In this document: piece after piece, positions 56,201 through 64,000 of the stretch
How the letters are laid out: each line of letters opens with the position of its first letter
How positions within the stretch are numbered: the stretch's first letter is position 1
Assembly (NCBI GenBank): GCA_964035575.1
Contig: OZ037863.1
Span: 1,404,001-1,468,000, forward strand
DNA from: Rhynchopus sp. YZ270_cl-10
Taxonomy: Eukaryota > Euglenozoa > Diplonemea > Diplonemida > Diplonemidae
DNA: 64,000 nucleotides
Direction: 5' to 3'
Program-made: the position numbers and the translations under genes
Notes under the pieces: model-generated
What the model saw: only the letters and a program-made list of their open reading frames with translations
Told to the model about the DNA's origin: nothing
Databases searched by the model: none

Positions 56201-57030
56201 CTCCCCCCTCCGGTTCCTCCTGGTTGTCCAGCACCCACAAGTCCGCATCCTTCGTACCCCCCTGCTGACGGGATTTTGCCTTCGGAGTGAGAACGGTGTG
56301 GTACTTTTTTGCGGCCGGTTTCGGTGCAGCCTTCGAAGAAGGAGGAGCTGATGAAGGGGGGACGTTGGTATTCGACAAGGCTGCCGTCACTTCCGGAAGA
56401 GGTTCAGGTGGGGGTGTTTCCCTTGCCCTGCGATCGTTCTCGTCTCTTTCCTTTACTCGCTGGATCACTGCATCCTTCTTCTCGTAGCCCATCCCCGAGA
56501 TCTTCCACGACATTCCACGAAGTGCCACTTGAACCTTAGTCTCTTCCCCAGTCCACGTGTTGTAGTAGCGGTTGAAGTCGTGTTTTTTTATTTCTTGAAC
56601 AATATCTTCAGCAGTTGCGTTTTCGTCCAGCACAACCTTCCTCACCGCGGCCTGCTCACGGGCTGCGACCACGTCCCATGTGGCATACTCGTGGTTCTTT
56701 GCAACCGTTATTTTCTGCCTCTTCGGGGCCTGAGACGATATCTGGGACTCCGCCGGTCGCTTTGCAAATTCCATTATGGAAACCTGTCTTGGTCCGGTGG
56801 ACTTTTTTGGTGCCATCTTTTTTTTCCCCCTGTTAGTTGCCTGTATTTGGATGCGCGGGGACGGGAGGGTAGGGAAAATTAAAAAAAATGTGGAAAATTC
56901 CTAACAGGCAGCCTCGGAACACTCAAGGGCAGGCTGGTCCCCCCTGGTCCCCCCTGGTCCCCCCTTATTTTTTTTTTTTTTCTCCCAGGGGACCACTGGT
57001 CCCCCCTGGTCCCCCCTGTGGGAAGCCCTG
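53258..57030. mobile_element. Complete-looking hAT element, TSD CCAAA
   Basis: CAGGGCTTCCCGCAGG at the left pairs with CCTGTGGGAAGCCCTG at the right. CCAAA lies on both sides (53253-53257, 57031-57035) and the empty site GTACCAAAGGTACACTG is found at 52335. G-rich GGGGGACCAG/TGGTCCCCC runs follow both ends. It carries one uninterrupted transposase gene. The 5-bp duplication is shorter than the 8 bp seen for the other hAT elements here. The giant element at 12156-24569 shares both ends and duplication length. Confidence 0.88.
53712..56816 (-). CDS. hAT transposase (DUF4371/ZMYM1-like)
   Basis: 1034 residues, one exon, no breaks. The N-terminal third is lysine- and proline-rich and has a very acidic run (NTNEDEDDDDEEDDNNENEN). 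At about 340-400 lies a TTF-type zinc finger, with Cys/His in WCRLCKKH, VPCCDV and CPEHAKTASH. The RNase H-like core follows, with its first Asp in ITVLADETQD and its second in VGFDGTNTMSG, then CRNHQLNLS and DTRWLTNEK. The C-terminal block GSTAVVERAFSVLKLVLTRL carries the Glu and dimerisation motif typical of hAT. It should bind the element's ends, excise it and reinsert it. The ATG at 56816 follows a poly(T)/poly(C) leader. All hallmark residues are present, so it may be active. Distinct from the hAT fragment at 43650. Confidence 0.92.
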   Translation of the reverse strand: MAPKKSTGPRQVSIMEFAKRPAESQISSQAPKRQKITVAKNHEYATWDVVAAREQAAVRKVVLDENATAEDIVQEIKKHDFNRYYNTWTGEETKVQVALRGMSWKISGMGYEKKDAVIQRVKERDENDRRARETPPPEPLPEVTAALSNTNVPPSSAPPSSKAAPKPAAKKYHTVLTPKAKSRQQGGTKDADLWVLDNQEEPEGGADWKFEIPYPHIPRKKPQKNCEEKKKGVEPEADDRDVCDGVVSFLAGNPLECEDVAVVDEDGNVKDNNENNTNTNEDEDDDDEEDDNNENENDMADSESSEEPTEYNTPNKLAFSEQQRFLNAADKYEWVFASKRGYWCRLCKKHLALAISAKRPDADGSFFEVPCCDVTRITKKKCPEHAKTASHVAAVEAERTRNSGTGMIVKTSKAHQSMNRRQLLKLTANLYWLVKRGVSHSTNYASLAQHSAKWDADLKAFIETKNASYTSRRTMQELLDAINTELQFRIESRVRQSKYITVLADETQDICRRSELSVYIRGVDGKGESFEHFWGIAPLTDGKGAAGVYTDIAERVSYMDVHRARGVPLETDEQPPAREMIGGKKIVGVGFDGTNTMSGGFSGVQTRFKYFQNIYIIYVWCRNHQLNLSLQWAGQSHVDVMSAINSQRDIYWYVRSSGERVLAVSNACNQLKQVVEWLNLPDLQLEKGADTRWLTNEKGCTTLLNTLPSIHHALSQIHQQDGDAITRGLLETLESPRFVAANFLLASVFIVMKPLNLKLQESCAGLVMIPDLLKSTQESLERLAEGVENGAEYKYLQWTTYYNTVVARLSGKKVCLEAFLRFHETTTRSYVKDLIAQLTARFCDSAIFTNIAVLDPQRDFGDKPDEDEALIHNLTHFFCTKRSQKLDGYPETKSYDPPYNDHDKQTIRFQLTLLLTKIRQQREASANPAKYTFSDAVRYAVACHSLTLPKAVDFLLRVACLPGSTAVVERAFSVLKLVLTRLRASMLITTLDALMRIKIEGPQVPSLPFLNSVVDRFIKAAPKTGRRRDFGTVA

Positions 57031-58995
57031 CCAAAGGTACACTGTACTGAGCGGGCTTTGTATTTCAAGTCAACTTTCCTAGTGTGTTCGTACCTCTCCC
57101 TTTACCCAGCCCTTTGTCACTCACTGCACGGTCAGAGCATGTGTGCGATCCGGTTACAAATCCCCTCCACAAAAATTTGCCCCCTCCCCAAGACACCCCC
57201 TGTTATGTTTACACCGCGGTTTTTTAGAAAAAAATTAAATTGCAGGTGGCAGCAAGAGGGGTCTTGTTTCTCTCTATTTTGTATTTCTTTCTTTTTCCGT
57301 TACTCAGACTTTTACTCCCTGCTTCAAGGTAATACTGCCCATTTTTTTTTATACACGAGAACCATTTCTATTCACCTGTTGTTCGACAAAATATTGCTCG
57401 TTTGTCTTTCCACCAATTTTTTTTGTTGCTCCTTAGCGGGGTAATGTTCACATCTTTTCTTAGATGTGTGTGTGCACAAGAAGCACATTGGATAACAATA
57501 ATGGATAACAATAATTGGTTCGTGATTTTACCCCCAAAAAGGCACCAAAGGAAATGCTACGAAACAGAGGTGGGGTCAAGAACACCGTGACCCAATATTT
57601 TCCCCCTCTCTTTTTCAGTTATGGTAAACCATGAAATGGATGTAGGACTGTACGGTTGGGGTCCCCGGGACAGCCAGTCGTTATACCAAGGTACACTGTT
57701 CACGAGAGGGTTTTGTATGTCAACTCTACTTTTCCCCCCGCCAGGAGGACTTCGTTCTGCATTCTTGTTGTGATTGGTTTGCGATTGTTGTTCAACAAAT
57801 AGCAAGGGGGGGGGGAGTGAAAAGATATATGCTTCAAGAAGCAACAAAAAAAACAAAAAAAAAAATTTGTTCCGTTTTTGGAGCGAAGTGATAGTACGAC
57901 ACAGCAAAAAAGTGGAGATTGCACAATGTGGCACACACAACCGAGGCAACTACACTACCTCCAACAATTTATCAAAAAGAACTCATTTGAAACTTCCCTT
58001 TCTATTGTGATGACTATTTGTATCAGTGTGGGTGTGCAAAGCACCACTTTACACTTTTTTTTTTGGAGGCTTTTTCCCCCCCTACCTCCGGCTCTCAGGA
58101 AACAGCTATTCTTTTTGGTGCCCGCGTGAGAACACGGCCCTCATCAGCTTGCTCCTTCCCCCTGCGATTTTTTTTTGCACACGGTAACAGTTAAACTTTT
58201 TTGTAACGTCTGTGCAAATCCCTTAGATCCAGAACCCCATTTCCCGCATCTGCCAAACATTTTCTTTTTCATTATCAATTTATGGGTGTTTACTGTCAGT
58301 TCCTCCCCCCTCCCAGCTACCCGCCAACCCCACAACCCCAGCTCTTCGGCTCACGATGACTAAACAGCGTGAGGCTTAGTTGGTTGAGATGTGTCTGCAC
58401 TGTGAGGCATTTTGCATCTAAATTTATCAACGTTTATTCCTTATTCTTTTTTCTTTCTTTGTTCTGCAAAATGCGTATTTATTGTGATTTTTTTCTTCTT
58501 TGAATATTTAACCCTTCTCCCCCTCGATTTTTCAAAAAAGGAGCAGCAAAAGCACTATGCCTGCCACGTTGTGAATGTCAAATGCCAACCTAACTTCAAA
58601 AACTTTTTGTTCTCCTAGTCGGTGGGGTGGCAAAGGAGTTGGGGCAGTAGATCAGTATTCACTTGGGTAAATCTTTTTTTTTTTTTTTTTTTTTTTTTGT
58701 GGCGAGTGTTCATGAATTTTTTTGTGGCACTTTTTTTTCACGTTCAACTTTTCTTCCCTTTTGTGAATGTTTGTGATCTACTTCCCGACCCCCCCTCACT
58801 ACCTTCAACAACTATTTCAGGTGACTAAAGCACAGTGGCACAAAAGGTTCATCTTCACCACATCCTTTTTTCTGGGAAGCGACCACTGTAGAATAACACT
58901 AGGCTTAGGATCATCTTGGAAACATTGTATTTTTTTTTTTTTTGGATTGGTGTTGAGACAGCACAACGTGTCAGAGCAGCAGTGTTCTTGTTTTG

Positions 58996-59032
<37 letters not shown>

Positions 59033-59285
59033 GAAAAATGCAAAAACTGCAAATGTAGCATATAGTAAGTAGTAAATAACTGTATGCTTTAGGTGGTCTT
59101 CTTAAAAGTGATGACAGTCTTGAGCCCCCTTTTTTTTTTGTGAAATTTGCGCCAGGATTCTTCTTTTTTGAGTCTGCCTTTTTTAAATGTGTGTAGGTTT
59201 TTAGGTTTTTAGATAAATTATTAGGAGTTGGGGTGGCCCGTGGGCGCGGCTGAAATTGTGTTCTTTTTTTTAGGAGAAAATCACA
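57031..59285. other. AT-rich stretch without recognised gene
   Basis: Only frames below 130 codons and long T runs (e.g. 58674-58699, 59000-59031). It contains the dispersed block at 57633-57720. Several CTTTT...CAG sites could be acceptors but no exon chain emerges. Confidence 0.5.
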
Positions 59286-59289
59286 AGAG

Positions 59290-60240
59290 GTCGCAACAGA
59301 ATCACAAAAAATCTTGTGATTATTTGTGATTATTTGTGATTTTTTTTTTACTGTCGTGATTATTTGTGACTTTTTGTGATTTTTTTTTTGATTGTTGTGA
59401 TTTTTGGTGATTATTTGTGATTTTTGGTGATTTTTGGTGATTTTTTTTTTAATGCCGTGATTATTTTGTGACTTTTTGTGATTATTTTTTTGATTGTTGT
59501 GATTTTTGGTGATTATTTGTGATTTTTTGTGATTTTTTTTTTGATTGTTGTGATTATTTGTGATTATTTGTGATTTTTTTTTTTATTGTTGTGATTTTTG
59601 GTGATTATTTGTGATTTTTTGTGATTTTTTTTTGATTGCCGTGATTATTTGTGACTTTTTGTGATTATTTGTGATTTTTTTTTTATTGTTGTGATTTTTG
59701 GTGATTATTTGTGATTTTTTGTGATTTTTTTATTTATATTCATAGATGGTAGTCTGGCAGAGTCTGGCAGAGTCTGGCAGACTTTTTTTTGGAACTTCCC
59801 AGACTTTAAAAAGCAAAAAAAAAAGTCTGGCAGACTAAAAAAAAAAGTCTGGCGAGAAAAAAAAAAGTCTGGCGAAAAGTCTGGCGAGAAAAAAAAAGTC
59901 TGGCGAAAAGTCTGGCGAGGAAAAAAAAAGTCTGGCAAAGTCTGGCAGACTTTTCAAAAATCTGGAGTCTGCCAGACTTTGCCAGACTTTGCCAGACTTT
60001 TTTTTTCTCTCGCCAGACTTTTCACCAGACTTTTTTTTCTCGCCAGACTTTTCGCCAGACTTTTTTTTAGTCTGCCAGACTCTGCCAGACTAAAAAAAAG
60101 TCTGGCGAGAAAAAAAAGTCTGGCAGAGTCTGGCAGACTCCAGATTTTTTGAAAAGTCTGCCAGACTCTGCCAGACTACCATCTATGTATATTGCCGTGA
60201 TAATTTACTATTATTTTTTTTGTGATTTTTTGTGATTTTT
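59290..60240 (+). repeat. GTGATTATTT minisatellite, split by a transposon
   Basis: Tandem TGTGATT(A/T)TT units with interspersed T runs from about 59310 to 59730 and again from 60195 to 60240. The element at 59741-60187 is inserted within it. Confidence 0.85.
59741..60187. mobile_element. CATRGATG-family element with CTGGCAGA arrays, TSD TATATT
   Basis: CATAGATGGTAGTCTGGCAG at the left and CTGCCAGACTACCATCTATG at the right, flanked by TATATT (59735-59740, 60188-60193). At 447 bp it is the only uninterrupted member in the window and consists almost entirely of GTCTGGC(A/G)A(G/A) units in opposite orientations in the two arms. No coding capacity. Confidence 0.92.
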
Positions 60241-63200
60241 TTTTTTTATTTTTTTTATTTTTGAAAAAAAAAAAACGCCGTGCCCCCGGGCCACCCCAGG
60301 AGTAGTGTAGTTGCCTCGGTTGTGTTGCCACAGTTGTGCAATCTCCACTGTCTCCACTGTTTTTTTATCTAGGTTTTCGGAGTCAATTGGAGTCTAATTG
60401 TTTGATCGTTAGAGTATTATAATTTCAGGTTTGAATTGTCTTTACACTGTAGCGGAATATTTCACATTGCGACAACTCCACCAATTTGTTCGATAAAAAA
60501 TATGGTGGATTCTGCGAAGCCGGTTCAGGAAAGTGCAATAACGTACTTTTCAAACTGATGCAATTTACACCTCACAAAATGCAGTTTTTTAAAGGTGAAA
60601 ACTTCGCGGCTACCGATAACTACTGCGTAGTCAGCGTCACGCCTACCCCGGTATGTTCCAGTAGGAAAAAAAAAAACTTACGATTTAGAATAGTGGAGCT
60701 CATCCTCGTCACAAAGATTGATGAAAACTTACAAAACACAAAAAATACCATCTGCAAATGCAACCAAGTTTTCAAACAAGAATAAAGTGTAGTTTAGTTT
60801 TGTTCAGTGGTCCACAAGTAGTCCCTGTAAGTATAGCTAGTCAGAGCTTGACATGGAAAGATAATAAAAAAAGCAAATGTCGTACATGAAAACGCTTTTT
60901 TGGCTACCACAACAGCTAGGTTATCTTCCTTGTTTAGTTTTTTTTTAGACGGCTTCAAGCCTTGGGGATCTTTCCGACTTTTCTTTCTTTCGTTGTGTGC
61001 TTCTCTGGTGTGCCGGAATCAACCCTGATTTCCACTACGCGTGTATGTTTTTTTTTCTTTTGATATTTTTGTGCGCATACCAAAGAAGTGCATCTCTGGG
61101 GTTCGATAACCCGCTGGAGAACCAGTGCCTGCGTCCGCTGATGAACGGTGAGGCGTTTTCACTTTTCAACTTCTCTTTTTGTGTTTAGGTGGATTGGTGG
61201 TTACTAGATGCCTGTCGTTTTCAACAAAAGAACTTTTTTTTTCATTCCACCCCCATTGCGGGGTCTTTCCAACAAAAGCCCCATTAGCCCCGTTCGATAC
61301 TTTAAGTTATTCCTGTTCCGTTTCTGAAGGTGTACACAGTGAGACATGTTTAAAGGGTTAAAACATTGTTTTCTTTTTCTTTTTTTTTACACTCCTGAGT
61401 TTTTGTCCGCACGGTAAATTAGTTACTCCACTAACTAAATCGAGCAAAAATATGGTGAACTCAGTTTTAGAAGTGCCAAAACCTGAACTTTTCCCTTAGC
61501 AAAATACATTCGGAATTCTCTTAACAATGTCATAAAACACCCTTACGCAGGTATGCGGGTAAAGGCCTTGCAGCGCTCAATAGCGGGTTGGTCTGTGGTT
61601 CGCTTTTAAGTACACCACAGGGGTTTGGTTTTCTTCTTTCCTATTGGATGCTGTGCTGCTGCCCTCCCCCTGTGTGTGTGTGTGTGTGTAGATATAGTTC
61701 TGTGTGTTGCTTTCACAGATCTGCTGTGCCTTGGAATATGGCATCTTTCCACATTGCTTTCTTCTTTACCCCAGTGCAAGTTATGTTTTTTTTTTTTGCG
61801 ACAGGCTCATACATCATCCATTTTTCTAGTAGGGTGCTTCTAATTGATTTTCTCCGGAAAAACTAGAAAACGACTATTCGCTGCAACCACGGGCCACCCC
61901 ATTACCGCCAAGTTTTTTTCTCTCTTCCAATTAGGGCTTTCCTGAATATCTTTTGGGTACACAAAGTTGTCAAACTAAGCTGGCAAAAAAAAATTATTTA
62001 TAACAAAGGTGCACAGAGTGTGCTGCAGTACTAGAAGCTTTTCTTGTGAAAAAGAACCACACCCCATACACCTCCCTCCCCGTCCTTTTCACATTGTTGC
62101 TGGCAAAGTTCTTCCAGTATTGACAGGCCTGTCTCAACTGCCGTTCTCAAGAAGAGGTGTCGCTAGGCCCTCTCCAATCTGTGACCCCGTTTGCTGCATC
62201 CGTTGTTGTATTTTTTTTTTACGTTTAGTTGGCACATAGTATGTGACAAAATGCTCGAGACCCTCGTGAAACGTCGCGCGTCTGCGGATCCCCCTTCCCG
62301 CTTGTTTACCCATCTCTTTTTATCCGTGCTCTACAAAAGGGATAAAAGTTTGAGGGTGTAGTGGTGCTTTCGGAAGTCGGTCAACGACCTGTCAGCGACC
62401 TGTCCATATCGACCCCTCCCGGAGCACCATGTAGGTTTTATTGTGCAGGGAAACAAGTGATTTTTCTCTTTTATTTTCACATTTTTTTATGCAACAAATA
62501 AAACATTGGGTGCTATCTGATTTGAACATCCTTTGTACTTTTCTCTTCTTTGATTTGAAAGTATATGAAACTATTTTTTTTATCTATTTTGTGAAATGGG
62601 ATTTTAGTTTGTCCCTATTTTTCCCTTCTTTTTTTGTGCTGAACGATTGTATGGGTGCAGGGCTTCCCCCTTTTTTTTATGTTTTTTTTCCCGTTTTTAT
62701 TTTCTTCGTGTTCTATCATTTGCTTGTATCCACGCTGAGAAAGAAAAAAGCTGAAACGAAAGTACATAATTTGCAACCCACAAAAGAGAAGTGCCCAGGC
62801 ACAAATATTATATGTGTCGTGTTTGTTTGCATGTGGCATCAAGTCACATCACGCATCAAACGATTCGTATTCAAAGAGAATGGGACGTCTGGCAGTTCGC
62901 CGATCAACCTAATCACAAAATCAAGGGTTTTATTGAAATAAAAGAAACCTGCGGGGGTTTTTCTCTCTAACCTCCTCCCCTTTTGTCCAAAAATGGATTT
63001 TGCAAACCCGCTTGACTTCAGCTTGTTCTTGCCAGGTTTCCCATGCTGGCATCTGTGTTGCCGCCTTCTCGCCATATCAAGGTGCGTGACGACTCTGTAC
63101 AGGTGCACATACCCGTTAAGTGTCTTCATATGGGCAAGAGGGCAGCCACATGCAGGTGTGCGGCACACTGACAGAAGAGATGTGTTCCTGTGCACAGTGC

Positions 63201-63462
63201 CATGATGTGGCGGTACGTAGCTAGTGGAGCATGGACACCTACAAATCACGTCATTCCAGTGTTGCAGTTATAGTGTGATTGACCTGGTACACGGCAGCGT
63301 GGTAGGGTACGTGGATATGCGTTTTTGTCCATTTGACGGGCGACGTCTTCGTGACAACATTGACAGGTAATTGTTGGTGCTCCAAAAACACAGACAGTTT
63401 ACGTACTTTTGTCACAACTTTTCTCCTGCACCACATAACAGTACCCACACACAACACTCACA
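60241..63462. other. AT-rich stretch without firm gene; possible 5' region of the last gene
   Basis: No frame above 170 codons shows a domain. AAATATGGTG(G/A)A(T/C)TC occurs twice (60499, 61449). A (TG)n tract is at 61672-61689. GGGATAAAAG at 62338 could serve as a TATA-type element. The part from 62990 to 63260 is richer in GC and balanced like an exon, with a 136-codon minus frame, but I cannot assign it. Confidence 0.4.
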
Positions 63463-63988
63463 ATGCCGAGGTTTGAGTCAATCGATGATTCGGATGAGAA
63501 CCATTCTGCCGCCTCCAACGATGCTGCGGTAAAGAGGAAGACTGAGAGAGGTGCTGCAAAGAAGGCTCAGGATGCTGAGAAGCAGAAGCGTGCAGACGCC
63601 AGGGCTAAGAAGGCGGCGAAGGAGGAGCAGAAGGCGAAGAAAGCACACCTTGAGGTGGAGCACACAACGATGCAGGTATGCCTCACCTGCCACTCTTGTC
63701 TTTTTCACATCTGATGCTGTCAGACTGCGTTTGTCGTATTTTCCACACATTCCACACCCACAGGACAAACAGAAGATAGACGTGCAAGTGGACGACTCCT
63801 CACGTGTGCTTTCCGTGGAACTTTGCATCTGTAGAAGCACAACCCTCTTCGACTTCAAAAAGCTGGTTGCTGCAAAGGAGGGTGTGCGCGCAGCACATGT
63901 GCATCTCACCATTGGGGGCAAGGAGTACCCAGACACAAAGAAGCTTGTGCTTGTGGCACATAGGGACTTTGTGATGAAGCTTGCTACG
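63463..63988 (+). CDS. Partial gene: charged N-terminus and ubiquitin-like segment
   Basis: Exon 1 runs 63463-63675. It encodes MPRFESIDDSDENHSA and a lysine/alanine-rich helix (about residues 24-62) likely to form a coiled coil. It joins through an 88-bp intron (GTATGC...CCACAG, 63676-63763) to exon 2 (63764-63988). Both exon lengths are multiples of three. Exon 2 reads KIDVQVDDSSRVLSVELCI, then TTLFDFKKLVAAKEGVRAAH and LTIGGKEYPDTKKL. This resembles the strand-helix-strand run of a ubiquitin fold (inference from pattern only). A donor-like GTAATG follows at 63989, so the gene probably continues beyond the window. The start lies in CACTCACAATGCCG, a plausible context. No named function. Confidence 0.65.
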
Positions 63989-64000
63989 GTAATGTTTGTT

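Noticed and set aside
61095-61120. tRNA-like GGGGTTCGATAACCC
   Set aside because: The T-loop-like block has no matching acceptor, D-arm or anticodon stem in the surrounding 90 bases.
1-64000. CRISPR array, rRNA genes, prophage
   Set aside because: Tandem arrays here lack unique spacers, no rRNA-like conserved blocks were seen, and introns and TATA promoters mark the sequence as eukaryotic.

Overview
The window is eukaryotic nuclear DNA, most likely from a free-living protist. It has GT-AG introns of 80-200 bp, TATA boxes, long gene-poor stretches and a very heavy load of plain DNA transposons. I cannot name the species. No bacterial operon, CRISPR, rRNA or convincing tRNA was seen, and no retrovirus-like element was recognised.

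Host genes: four plus-strand paralogues (A 3385-6225, B 7448-10658, C 27881-30729, D 47707-51324) encode receptor-like proteins of about 856-860 residues. The order is short cytoplasmic tail, transmembrane helix, Cache-type ectodomain, second helix, HAMP, class III nucleotide-cyclase homology domain and a helical tail. Each gene has three exons with phases that fit exactly. In all four the cyclase domain has lost the usual metal-binding, base-binding and transition-state residues, so it looks like a conserved pseudo-cyclase. A truncated relic (2769-3160) and a stray C-like 3' end behind B show ongoing rearrangement and gene conversion. C and D share a TATA promoter region; A and B have other upstream DNA. 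A partial gene with a ubiquitin-like segment starts at 63463.

Transposon region 1 (11.5-26.1 kb) is a set of nested insertions up to five deep. A 12.4-kb element with hAT-like ends (12156-24569, 5-bp target duplication) encloses a pogo/Tc1-like element (12537-24334) that carries a DDE transposase gene. That element holds several hAT elements and members of an unfamiliar family with CATRGATG ends and 6-bp duplications. Region 2 (31-35.4 kb) holds two copies of an element with a 7-bp minisatellite, one split by another element. Region 3 (37.1-46.8 kb) is a chain of foldback elements joined at poly(C)-TAGG junctions, with hAT and MULE-like insertions inside. Region 4 (53.3-57.0 kb) is an apparently whole hAT element with a 1034-residue transposase; its ends match those of the 12.4-kb element, so it could be the source of its mobility.

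A recurrent theme is that many elements have both arms filled with tandem copies of a short motif private to that element (for example GGCCCGA, CTGGCAGA, GCGCTATTAT, GGCGAGTTT, GTTTAAAACG, GTTCGACC). The rest (0-1 kb, 23-24 kb, 57-59.3 kb, 60.2-63.4 kb) shows no gene I can support.
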